Shown here piece after piece: positions 56,449-64,000 of a DNA stretch of 64,000 bases (its first letter is position 1; the number at the start of each line of letters is the position of its first letter). The notes under the pieces were generated by a model. That model was given only the letters and a program-made list of their open reading frames with translations. It did not search any database and was not told where the DNA came from. This DNA is from an uncultured Lachnospiraceae bacterium (GTDB lineage: Bacteria; Bacillota; Clostridia; Lachnospirales; Lachnospiraceae). The DNA lies in the NCBI GenBank assembly GCA_910585295.1, contig CAJUDE010000037.1, positions 1 through 64,000 of the forward strand, given 5' to 3'. A program made the translations under genes and the position numbers.

Positions 56449-58581
56449 ATGGACAAAGAGAAGGATTTTCTGAAGCCGGAATATTACGAGAACCGGGAGC
56501 TGAGCTGGCTAAAATTTGACCACAGGGTATTGAATGAGGCAAGGGATAAGAATATCCCGCTGCTGGAGCGGTTAAAGTTTGTCAGCATCACGTCTTCTAA
56601 CCTGGATGAATTTTTCATGGTCCGTGTGGCTTCTTTGAAAGATATGGTCCATGCGGGGTATAAGAAAAGGGATATCGCCGGGATGACGGCAAAGGAGCAG
56701 CTAGAGGCAATTAACAAAGATACCCGGGCGTTGGTGGAAATGCAGTACAGCACCTACAACCGTTCCCTGGTGCCGCTGCTCCACAACCATGGGATTGAGA
56801 TTATTTCCGCCTATGAAGAGCTGAATGAAGAACAGGGGGATTATGTGGACCGTTATTTTGAAGAAACGGTGTACCCGGTGCTGACTCCAATGGCGGTGGA
56901 CGCTTCCCGCCCATTCCCGCTGATTCGGAATAAATCTTTAAATATTGCCGCGCTGCTAACCAAGAAAGGGGACAAAAAAGAAGAGCTGGAATTTGCCACC
57001 GTCCAGGTCCCTTCTGTGCTTTCTAGGATTGTCCAAATCCCTTCCCAGGAAGAAGGGGTTAAGACTTTTATCTTACTAGAACAGGTGATTGAGCGAAATA
57101 TCCACCGCCTGTTTTTGAATTACCATGTAGAATGCGCTTACCCTTACCGGATTATGCGAAATGCGGACCTGACCATTGATGAAGATGAAGCGGAAGATTT
57201 GCTCCAGGAAATCCAAAAACAGTTGAAGAAACGCCAATGGGGCGAAGTAATACGCTTAGAAGTGGAAGAAAAGATTGATAAGCGGCTCCTTGGCATCTTA
57301 CGGGAAGATTTGCATATTGCACAAGAAGATATTTTTAAAATCAATGGGCCTTTGGACCTTACGTTCCTTATGAAAATGTATGGGATTGAAGGGGAGGATG
57401 AATTGCGCTACCCACCATACCAACCCCAGCGCGTGCCTCAGATTGTGCCTGGGGAGGATATTTTTGCAGCGATTCGCAAAGGGGATATCCTGCTGCACCA
57501 TCCATACCAGACATTTGACCCAGTGGTGGATTTTATCCGGCAGGCAGCCACAGACCCGGATGTGCTTGCCATTAAGCAGACTTTGTACCGCGTCAGCGGG
57601 CATTCCCCAATTATCGCTTCCCTGGCGCAGGCGGCGGAAAATGGGAAGCAGGTATCCGTGCTGGTGGAATTAAAGGCAAGGTTTGATGAAGAAAATAATA
57701 TTGTATGGGCCAAAAAGTTAGAAAAAGCGGGATGCCACGTCATCTATGGGCTGGTAGGCTTAAAAACCCACAGCAAAATTGCCCTGGTCGTGCGTAAAGA
57801 GGAAGACGGCATCCGCAGGTATGTCCATCTGGGGACAGGGAATTACAATGACTCCACAGCAAAATTATATACAGACCTTGGGATATTTACCTGCTCAGAG
57901 GCGATTGGGGAGGACGCCACTGCAGTATTTAATATGCTGTCCGGCTACTCAGAGCCGCCATCCTGGAACAAGCTGGTAGTTGCGCCAATTTGGCTGCGCA
58001 AACGCTTCCTAAAATTAATTAAACGTGAAATAAAGCATGCCCAGGCAGGGAAGGAAGCCTTTATTAAAGCGAAAATGAATTCCCTTTGTGACAGGGATGT
58101 GATTGCGGCATTGTATGAAGCTTCCGCGGCAGGCGTGCAAATTGAACTGGTGGTGCGGGGCATTTGCTGCCTGAAAGTTGGCATCCCTGGAATCAGCGAC
58201 AATATCTGCGTCCATTCCATTGTCGGGAACTTCCTGGAGCATAGCCGTATTTTTTGGTTCCACAATGACGGGCAGGAAGAGATTTATATGGGAAGCGCCG
58301 ATTGGATGCCCAGGAATTTAGACCGCAGGGTGGAGATTATGTTCCCAGTGGAAAATGAAGCCTTGATGGGGCAGGTCCGCCACGTGTTAGAAACACAACT
58401 TGCAGATAATACAAAAGCACATGTTTTGCAACCTGACGGAAAATATGATAAAATAGATAAGAGAGGGAAGAAGCTGGTAAACTCACAACAGCAATTTTGT
58501 GAGGAAGCAAAAAGAGCGCTCCCTAAAATTGTAAATGCATACCAGGAAAGGGTATTTATTCCAGCAGAGCCAATGGAATAA
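56449..58581 (+). CDS. ppk1: Polyphosphate kinase 1
   Basis: 710 residues, full length. It makes polyphosphate from ATP. N-terminal ENRELSWLKFDHRVLNEARD and ITSSNLDEFFMVRVASLKDM are the classic family start. Catalytic regions: LLHHPYQTFDPVVDFIRQAA, AIKQTLYRVSGHSPI, and the phospho-His in YGLVGLKTHSKIALVVRKE. The second PLD-like half contains YVHLGTGNYNDSTAKLYTDL, VVRGICCLKVGIPGISDNI and YMGSADWMPRNLDRRVEIMF. GGGAGG lies before the start. Co-directional with the ppx-like and DUF815 genes. Confidence 0.97.
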   Translation: MDKEKDFLKPEYYENRELSWLKFDHRVLNEARDKNIPLLERLKFVSITSSNLDEFFMVRVASLKDMVHAGYKKRDIAGMTAKEQLEAINKDTRALVEMQYSTYNRSLVPLLHNHGIEIISAYEELNEEQGDYVDRYFEETVYPVLTPMAVDASRPFPLIRNKSLNIAALLTKKGDKKEELEFATVQVPSVLSRIVQIPSQEEGVKTFILLEQVIERNIHRLFLNYHVECAYPYRIMRNADLTIDEDEAEDLLQEIQKQLKKRQWGEVIRLEVEEKIDKRLLGILREDLHIAQEDIFKINGPLDLTFLMKMYGIEGEDELRYPPYQPQRVPQIVPGEDIFAAIRKGDILLHHPYQTFDPVVDFIRQAATDPDVLAIKQTLYRVSGHSPIIASLAQAAENGKQVSVLVELKARFDEENNIVWAKKLEKAGCHVIYGLVGLKTHSKIALVVRKEEDGIRRYVHLGTGNYNDSTAKLYTDLGIFTCSEAIGEDATAVFNMLSGYSEPPSWNKLVVAPIWLRKRFLKLIKREIKHAQAGKEAFIKAKMNSLCDRDVIAALYEASAAGVQIELVVRGICCLKVGIPGISDNICVHSIVGNFLEHSRIFWFHNDGQEEIYMGSADWMPRNLDRRVEIMFPVENEALMGQVRHVLETQLADNTKAHVLQPDGKYDKIDKRGKKLVNSQQQFCEEAKRALPKIVNAYQERVFIPAEPME

Positions 58582-58607
58582 AATACATAGAGAGTGGAGG
58601 GAACCTT

Positions 58608-59429
58608 ATGAAACATAAAATATTGTTTACGGACCTGGATGAGACATTATTAAATAGTGACAAAAGCATTTCTAAAGAGAACCGGGAGGCTATCGCAAAA
58701 ATGCTGGAACAGGGGCATGACTTTGTATTGATGACTGGGCGCCCAATCGCAACGGGAAGGGTTGTGGTGAAGGAACTTGGGCTTAAGATACCCAGGTGCT
58801 ATATGGTGGCGTTTAATGGGGCAGTTGTCTATGACTGTGTGGCGGACCGAGTTTTGGCGGAACGCACCCTTCCGATGGAAGTTGCGAAGGATATCATCCT
58901 TGCAGCCCACAAGGAAGGCATTTATGTGCAGACTTACCAGCAAGACACAATCCTTGCGGACCACCATGGGAGGGAGCTGGATTTTTATCTGAAAAATGCC
59001 AGGATGCGCTACCGTCTGGTAGACGATATTTACGGGAGCCTGGAACAGGAGCCAAACAAAGTGATTTTGATTGATGTGGACAGCCAGGAAAGGCTGCTGC
59101 AGTTTATGGAGCAGCATCCAGAACTGAAGGAACGGACAAACTGCCTGACTTCCTGTAATGAATATTTGGAATACTGCCCAAAAGACACTGACAAAGGGAC
59201 AGGCCTGAAATACATCAGCAAATTCCTAAATACCCCTATTGAAAATACTGTGGCTGTAGGGGACGAACGCAATGATATCCCTATGATTCGCGCGGCGTAT
59301 ATAGGCGTTGCAGTGAAAAACGGGCATAAAAACCTTCGGGAAGCGGCAGACTATGTGACGGAACATGACAATGACCATGGCGCGCTCGCGGAGGTAATTG
59401 AAAAATACATCCTGAACGAAAGCGCATAG
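58608..59429 (+). CDS. HAD-superfamily Cof-type phosphatase
   Basis: 273 residues, full length. Motif I ILFTDLDETLLNSDKSIS (catalytic Asp pair), motif II FVLMTGRPIATG, the C2B-type cap in the middle, motif III TGLKYISK and motif IV VAVGDERNDIPMIRAA. It follows ppk by 26 bases, so may belong to the same transcript. Cof-type enzymes dephosphorylate sugar phosphates, flavin precursors or PLP; the substrate cannot be told from sequence alone. Confidence 0.93.
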   Translation: MKHKILFTDLDETLLNSDKSISKENREAIAKMLEQGHDFVLMTGRPIATGRVVVKELGLKIPRCYMVAFNGAVVYDCVADRVLAERTLPMEVAKDIILAAHKEGIYVQTYQQDTILADHHGRELDFYLKNARMRYRLVDDIYGSLEQEPNKVILIDVDSQERLLQFMEQHPELKERTNCLTSCNEYLEYCPKDTDKGTGLKYISKFLNTPIENTVAVGDERNDIPMIRAAYIGVAVKNGHKNLREAADYVTEHDNDHGALAEVIEKYILNESA

Positions 59430-59451
59430 CTGAAAAGGAGTGGTGCAGGGC

Positions 59452-59739
59452 GTGAACCATAAGCTCTATAAGTATGAATCTATGGTTTATGAGGCAAAAG
59501 GCAAAAGCGGCGCTTATGTAGCATTCCCTTATGACATCAGGGAAGAATTTGGTAAGGGCAGGGTAAAAGTCCATGCCACTTTTGACGGGGAACCATATGA
59601 TGGGAGCATTGTAAATATGGGCGTCAAAAACGAAGATGGGAGCGTGTGCTACCTAATTGGGCTGCGCAAAGATATCCGGGCAAAAATAGGGAAACAGCCA
59701 GGCGACCAGGTTTTTGTAACCATAAGGGAAAGGGAATAG
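59452..59739 (+). CDS. DUF1905-domain protein
   Basis: 95 residues from GTG 59452, giving MNHKLYKYESMVYEA; AAAGGAG at 59434-59440 is 11 bases away. GTG 59440 and 59443 are also in frame but overlap the ribosome binding site. The single DUF1905 fold is seen in GAYVAFPYDIREEFGKGRVK, VHATFDGEPYDGSIVNMG and YLIGLRKDIRAKIGKQPGDQ. A small double-psi-like beta barrel family of unknown function. It sits 22 bases after the HAD gene and is followed by a terminator. Confidence 0.85.
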   Translation: MNHKLYKYESMVYEAKGKSGAYVAFPYDIREEFGKGRVKVHATFDGEPYDGSIVNMGVKNEDGSVCYLIGLRKDIRAKIGKQPGDQVFVTIRERE

Positions 59740-59763
59740 CCGTGCTAATGGGCTATTCCTTTG
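59730..59763 (+). terminator. Rho-independent terminator
   Basis: AAGGGAATAGCC (from 59730) pairs with GGCTATTCCTTT (59751-59762), one mismatch-type position. It closes the ppk-HAD-DUF1905 run. Confidence 0.75.
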
Positions 59764-59838
59764 TACTAAGCGTTTTTTCGTTAATTTCTTGTATAAAATA
59801 ACAAAAATAGCAGATACTACCATAAAAAGGAGTTTGAT

Positions 59839-60246
59839 ATGGAAAAAAAATGTAGTATCCGTTTCTTGTTATTTGGAATTATATTAAGCGCAGCCTTCAG
59901 CTTAAGCGTAGGATTTTTTGCAGGGTCCCACAAAAGCTGGAATACCTATGAAGAGCGTATTGTCTTATTACAGAAGCAGAATGAGGACCTTCTGGCGAAA
60001 CAGGAGCTGCAAGAAGCAGAAAATGCTTTATCAGAAAGCTTAAAGGTAGTGGACCCCTACCAATATATCCTGCTGGAAGAAAATGGTTATGTGGCTGTTT
60101 ACCATGCAGACAGGGAGACACTATTTGCCTCCACCGATATCCTGGTCACGGATTTGCCCGAAGATTTACAGATAGAAATTAATCAGGGGAAATTGATAGA
60201 AAATGAGGAGCAGCTCTATAATTTTCTGGAAAATTACACAAGTTAG
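59839..60246 (+). CDS. Membrane-anchored protein with BofC-like C-terminal domain
   Basis: 135 residues. A signal-anchor helix at residues 8-28 (FLLFGIILSAAFSLSVGFF), a coiled-coil-prone stretch at 37-70 (EERIVLLQKQNEDLLAKQEL), then about 65 residues resembling the BofC C-terminal domain: YILLEENGYVAVYHADRETL, STDILVTDLPEDLQIEINQG and EEQLYNFLENYTS. BofC checks the intercompartmental signal to sigma-K in Bacillus sporulation; similar domains occur more widely in Clostridia, where their role is open. AAAGGAG lies before the start. Confidence 0.6.
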   Translation: MEKKCSIRFLLFGIILSAAFSLSVGFFAGSHKSWNTYEERIVLLQKQNEDLLAKQELQEAENALSESLKVVDPYQYILLEENGYVAVYHADRETLFASTDILVTDLPEDLQIEINQGKLIENEEQLYNFLENYTS

Positions 60247-60251
60247 CCTAC

Positions 60252-60280
60252 TTGAAACCTTTGTTTTTGCATGTTATAAT
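60252..60280 (+). promoter_or_regulatory. Promoter of the flavoprotein genes
   Basis: TTGAAA (60252-60257), a 17-base spacer and TATAAT (60275-60280). The 100-base leader that follows contains small inverted repeats (GCGCC-AATG-TGCGC). Confidence 0.75.
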
Positions 60281-60384
60281 GTCGAAAGGCATAGTACGCG
60301 CCAATGTGCGCATAGGGTACCATACCACGCCGCGAAGTGATTATAGTATAAGTTAGGGGACAATTTATTTCATTAGGATAATTT

Positions 60385-61812
60385 ATGGGTCAGATATTTG
60401 ATGTGGTTATTATAGGAGCCGGCGCGTCAGGCCTTACCGCTGGAATACACGCGGCAAGGGAAGGCGCAGACGTCTTGATTTTAGAGCATATGGACAAAGC
60501 CGGGAAGAAAATCCTGGCAACAGGAAATGGAAAATGTAATTTTACCAACGAAAAGCAGGGCATTGCATATTACAGAGGCAAGAACCCTGCCTTTGTCTTG
60601 CCTGCCCTGGAACAATTTGGGCTTGCAAAAACCCTCCATTTTTTTCGGGAGCTTGGCATATATGCCAAGCCAAAGCGGGACGGGTACTATTACCCGTCAA
60701 GCGGGCAGGCCGCCTCTGTTTTAGAAGTGTTATTAATGGAATGCCGGAGGCTGAACGTAACCATTGAATATGGGATTGGAATACGGGGCATCCAGAAAAA
60801 GGATGGCAAGTTCTTAATAAACACGAAGCAGGGCATATTAAAAAGCCTCTCATGCGTGATAGCCACAGGCGGAAAAGCCGCCAAAAAAACAGGCAGCGAC
60901 GGAAGCGGGATTCCATATATTGTAGGGTTTGGGCATAAAATGACAGACCTTGCCCCAGCGCTGGTTGGGCTGCAGGGAAAACAGCCATTTTTAAAAGATC
61001 TTGCAGGAATCCGTGCAGAATGCAATGTAACGCTCTACATAGAAAATAAAAAAATAGCAGAAGACTTAGGGGAACTTCAATTGACAGAATTTGGCGTATC
61101 TGGAATCCCAGTATTCCAGGTCAGCCGTTATGCCGCCTATGGGCTTTTGCAGAAACAGCAAGTGTCAGTGAAATTAAATTTCCTGCCAAGTTTATCTAAG
61201 CAGCAGGTGGAAGGAATGCTGGCGGAACGCTTTTTTTCTTATGGGGAAGGGAAAACCGCACAGGAAGCGTTAGTTGGGCTATTGCCTGCAAAATTGAACC
61301 AGGTATTGTTAAAAGAAAGCGGGATAGATGGGAAGAAGCCTGCAAAAGCTTGCAGTGGGGCAAAACTTACCCGCCTGGCCCACAAAATACAGAGCCTATT
61401 GATAGAAATCATTGGGACAAAAGGGTTTGACGGGGCGCAAGCGACGGCGGGCGGCGTGGATACGGATGAAATCTGCCCAGACACCATGGAATCCAGGCTG
61501 GTGCCTGGCCTGTTTTTTTCCGGGGAAGTGATAGACATTGACGGAATGTGCGGCGGGTATAACCTTCAATGGGCATGGTCCAGCGGGTTTGCCGCCGGAA
61601 AATCGGCTGCAGGATATGCGTCCAATAGCGGCCAAAAGACGGCGAATGGAGGGAAAAACAAACATGATACGAATACATCAGCTAAAGCTCCCGGTTTTTC
61701 ACACAATAGGACAGTTGGAAAAGAAAATCTTAAAGACTCTGGGCATCACCCCAGGGGAACTTCAAGGATACCAGATACGGAAACAATCCATAGACGCCCG
61801 AAAAAAAGGTGA
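60385..61812 (+). CDS. HI0933/YhiN-type flavoprotein with overlapping C-terminal extension
   Basis: 475 residues. FAD Rossmann motif DVVIIGAGASGLTAGIHAAR, family motif AGKKILATGNGKCNFTN, second FAD region CVIATGGKAAKKTGSDGSG, and end motif TAGGVDTDEI with LFFSGEVIDIDGMCGGYNLQ. BaiN in related bacteria, a 7-alpha-dehydroxylation enzyme candidate, belongs to this family, but most members are uncharacterised. The family normally ends soon after GYNLQWAWSSGFAAG; here about 60 more residues are read through the start of the next gene in another frame (149-base overlap), suggesting a lost stop codon. Confidence 0.9.
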   Translation: MGQIFDVVIIGAGASGLTAGIHAAREGADVLILEHMDKAGKKILATGNGKCNFTNEKQGIAYYRGKNPAFVLPALEQFGLAKTLHFFRELGIYAKPKRDGYYYPSSGQAASVLEVLLMECRRLNVTIEYGIGIRGIQKKDGKFLINTKQGILKSLSCVIATGGKAAKKTGSDGSGIPYIVGFGHKMTDLAPALVGLQGKQPFLKDLAGIRAECNVTLYIENKKIAEDLGELQLTEFGVSGIPVFQVSRYAAYGLLQKQQVSVKLNFLPSLSKQQVEGMLAERFFSYGEGKTAQEALVGLLPAKLNQVLLKESGIDGKKPAKACSGAKLTRLAHKIQSLLIEIIGTKGFDGAQATAGGVDTDEICPDTMESRLVPGLFFSGEVIDIDGMCGGYNLQWAWSSGFAAGKSAAGYASNSGQKTANGGKNKHDTNTSAKAPGFSHNRTVGKENLKDSGHHPRGTSRIPDTETIHRRPKKR

Positions 61813-63262
61813 AATATGTTATGTCTATGCATTAGATGTCCAGGTAAGCCAGGAAGCGAAAGTCCTTAAGCGAAAGCGCCCTCAGGTTTCCATGGCAAAG
61901 GATACCCGTTATTCTTTCCCAAAAAGCGGGGAACTGCCGCTTGCACATCCCCCTGTGATTATTGGCAGCGGGCCGGCAGGCTTATTCTGCGCTTACCTTT
62001 TAGCCCAGCATGGCTATGCCCCAGTGGTGATAGAACGGGGCAGGAAGGTTGAAAAGCGTACCCAGGATGTGGAAAAATTCTGGCAGGGCAATCAGCTTCA
62101 GCCAGAATCTAATGTCCAGTTTGGGGAAGGGGGCGCAGGCACTTTTTCAGATGGCAAGCTGAACACCTTAGTGAAAGATGTGAAGGGAAGGAGCCAGGCG
62201 GTGCTGGAGGCCTTTATCCGCCATGGCGCCCCAGAATCCATTGGTTACCAGGGCAAACCCCATATTGGGACCGATACGTTACGGGAAGTAGTTGCAAATA
62301 TGCGCCGGCAGATCCAGTCCTGGGGCGGGACATTCCTGTTTGAAACCTGCGTGGTTGGAATGGAATTCCAGCAAGGGCGGCTGGCCAGTTTAGAGTGTGC
62401 CAGGAATGGGGCGTCACTGCATATAGAAACAGAGCTTGCCGTGCTTGCCATTGGGCATAGCGCCAGGGACACCTTTGAAATGCTGCGCCAGGCAGGATTT
62501 CAAATGGAAGCAAAAGCCTTTGCAGTAGGGCTTCGGGTGGAACACCCGCAATCATTGATTAATGAAAGCCAGTATGGGGCAGACATGGCAGCAAAGCTTC
62601 CAGCCGCCCCATATAAACTGACCGCAAACCTTAAGAATGGCAGGGGCGTGTACTCTTTTTGCATGTGTCCAGGAGGCTATGTGGTCAACGCGTCTTCAGA
62701 AGCTGGGCGGATTGCCGTCAATGGGATGAGCTATAGCGGCAGGGACGGCGCAAATGCCAACAGCGCCATTATTGTTACCGTTTCACCAAAAGATTTTGAT
62801 GTACCAGGGTCTTTGGGCGGCGTTGAATTCCAGCGCCGTCTGGAAGGGCAGGCATACCGCCTGGGGAACGGGAAAGTCCCCCAACAATTATTTGGCGATT
62901 TTGAAGCAGGGCGGGCATCTTCCTCATATGGGGCGTTCCCATCAGCCGTCAAAGGCCAATGTGGGTTTGGCTCCCTGCACCATTTATTCCCAAAAGAACT
63001 GACCGATTCTTTTTGCCAGGGGATGCACCAATTTTCCAACTATATCACTGGTTTTGACCGGGAAGACGTAATATTATCCGGGGTGGAAAGCCGGACCTCG
63101 TCCCCGGTAAGGATTTCCCGGGATGAATCATTTGAAAGCAATAAAAAAGGGGTATATCCCTGTGGGGAAGGCGCAGGGTATGCCGGAGGGATTCTGTCTG
63201 CCGCAATGGATGGGATGAAAGTTGCGGAAGCAATTGCAGAAAAATACAAAGCGCCTGTATAG
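61664..63262 (+). CDS. COG2509-type FAD-dependent dehydrogenase
   Basis: 532 residues from ATG 61664, chosen because GGAGGG lies just before it; the frame extends to 61538 without a start signal. The N-terminal domain MIRIHQLKLPVFHTIGQLEK, QIRKQSIDARKK is typical of this family. FAD motif PVIIGSGPAGLFCAYLLAQH, then NVQFGEGGAGTFSDGKLNTL, VLAIGHSARDTFEMLRQAGF, and end CGEGAGYAGGILSAAMDGM. The reaction is unknown; related proteins are often near folate, tRNA or DNA-repair genes. mutS starts 43 bases later. Confidence 0.92.
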   Translation: MIRIHQLKLPVFHTIGQLEKKILKTLGITPGELQGYQIRKQSIDARKKGEICYVYALDVQVSQEAKVLKRKRPQVSMAKDTRYSFPKSGELPLAHPPVIIGSGPAGLFCAYLLAQHGYAPVVIERGRKVEKRTQDVEKFWQGNQLQPESNVQFGEGGAGTFSDGKLNTLVKDVKGRSQAVLEAFIRHGAPESIGYQGKPHIGTDTLREVVANMRRQIQSWGGTFLFETCVVGMEFQQGRLASLECARNGASLHIETELAVLAIGHSARDTFEMLRQAGFQMEAKAFAVGLRVEHPQSLINESQYGADMAAKLPAAPYKLTANLKNGRGVYSFCMCPGGYVVNASSEAGRIAVNGMSYSGRDGANANSAIIVTVSPKDFDVPGSLGGVEFQRRLEGQAYRLGNGKVPQQLFGDFEAGRASSSYGAFPSAVKGQCGFGSLHHLFPKELTDSFCQGMHQFSNYITGFDREDVILSGVESRTSSPVRISRDESFESNKKGVYPCGEGAGYAGGILSAAMDGMKVAEAIAEKYKAPV

Positions 63263-63305
63263 AAGGCAATAGGCGGCTAATTTTACGAAGGAGGGAAGTA
63301 TCATC

Positions 63306-64000
63306 GTGTCAGAATACACACCAATGATGCAGCAATATATAGAAACAAAAAAAGATTACCCGGATTGTATCCTGTTCTACCGCCTGGGGGATTTTTACGA
63401 GATGTTCTTTGAGGACGCCAAAACCGCCTCTAAAGAACTGGAAATCACCTTGACTGGCAAGAACTGCGGGAAAGATGAGAAGGCTCCCATGTGCGGGGTC
63501 CCTTACCATTCTGTGGAATCCTATTTGAACAAGCTGGTGTCCAAAGGCTATAAGGTCGCCATCTGTGAACAGGTGGAGGATCCCAAGATGGCACGGGGCT
63601 TGGTGAAACGGGAAGTGGTGAGGATTGTCACGCCAGGGACGAACCTGGACACACAGGCCTTGGACGAAACAAAAAACAATTATATTATGTGCATTGTATA
63701 TTTGGAGAACCGTTATGGCGTGTCTATTGCAGACGTCACCACTGGGGATTATTATGTGACAGAGCTTGACCAAGAGGCAAAGCTGGTGGATGAAATACAT
63801 AAATTTGCGCCGTCTGAAATTATCTGCAATGAAGCATTTTATATGGCGGGGATGAATTTTGAGGATTTTAGGCAGAGGCTTGGAATTGCAATTTATGCCT
63901 TGGACTCCTGGTATTTCAGTGATGAAACAGCAAAAAACACGCTTCTGGAGCATTTTAAAATGTCGGACCTCCATGGGCTTGGCATCAAAGACTATGAATG
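63306..64000 (+). CDS. mutS: DNA mismatch repair protein MutS, N-terminal part
   Basis: GTG 63306 follows GGAGGGAAG; the frame is open to the window edge (231 codons), so the gene continues to the right. Domain I, which touches the mismatch, reads YTPMMQQYIETKKDYPDCIL, FYRLGDFYEMFFEDA: the F-Y-E motif (Phe and Glu that contact the mispaired base) is intact. Domain II follows from about residue 120. MutS finds mismatches and recruits MutL; mutL is not in view. Confidence 0.97.
   Translation, partial: MSEYTPMMQQYIETKKDYPDCILFYRLGDFYEMFFEDAKTASKELEITLTGKNCGKDEKAPMCGVPYHSVESYLNKLVSKGYKVAICEQVEDPKMARGLVKREVVRIVTPGTNLDTQALDETKNNYIMCIVYLENRYGVSIADVTTGDYYVTELDQEAKLVDEIHKFAPSEIICNEAFYMAGMNFEDFRQRLGIAIYALDSWYFSDETAKNTLLEHFKMSDLHGLGIKDYE

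Overview
The window reads as chromosome of a spore-forming, low-to-moderate GC Firmicute of the Lachnospiraceae (Clostridium cluster XIVa) type. This rests on gene content and style: an infC-rpmI-rplT block whose infC appears to start with ATT, SpoIID-like, SleB/CwlJ-like and BofC-like sporulation or germination proteins, a cytoplasmic ParB-like/BMP protein, BspA-type leucine-rich-repeat proteins, ATP-type PEP carboxykinase and strong AGGAGG ribosome binding sites. Family assignments come from reading the translations; no database search was run.

Layout. (1) Positions 1-9,400 are an accessory region. It opens with the end of a lantibiotic-immunity-type ABC transporter operon. A mosaic of insertion-sequence scraps and broken genes follows: an IS110 transposase start fused in frame to an EamA transporter, a truncated acetyltransferase joined to an IS3 orfA start, remnants of a CPBP protease, an ABC-2 permease and a MecA-like PBP, a chimeric sensor/regulator fossil, and an IS1182-like transposase end. 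Among the wreckage sit intact genes: a GNAT acetyltransferase, a TetR/YciI divergent pair with a clear operator, and a small hypothetical protein. (2) Positions 9,600-16,200 hold two secreted leucine-rich-repeat proteins with nearly identical promoters, fragments of further copies, a DUF3089 lipoprotein, and copies of a dispersed structured repeat. (3) Positions 16,200-64,000 are mostly core chromosome.

Core part. Translation and RNA metabolism: infC-rpmI-rplT behind an attenuator-like leader, rpsO with its own promoter, and pnp behind a long hairpin. Next come the BMP-like protein with a phosphoesterase, a DUF1963 protein and a membrane-anchored C39-like protein. Amino acid synthesis follows: ilvN, ilvC, a LysR regulator divergent from leuC-leuD, then thrC; leuA and leuB are absent. 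A CheX-like/CheY-like pair, citrate synthase divergent from pckA, and an L,D-transpeptidase lead to a probable 6S RNA gene at about 41.8 kb. After it come a long SpoIID-domain protein, a YihY-type membrane protein, ftsK/spoIIIE, fhs and folD (one-carbon metabolism), a zinc-ribbon/TPR membrane protein, and pheA. A run containing a DUF815 ATPase, a Ppx-like protein with an HD-type region, and ppk1 suggests a polyphosphate module. The window ends with a HAD phosphatase, DUF1905 and BofC-like proteins, two overlapping flavoproteins, and the start of mutS.

No CRISPR array, rRNA or tRNA gene was seen. The most unusual observations are the IS110::EamA chimera with a hairpin upstream, the dispersed repeat whose hairpin shows a compensatory base change, the ATT-started infC with its attenuator, the probable 6S RNA gene, the cytoplasmic ParB-like/BMP fusion, and the double-AP2 protein.
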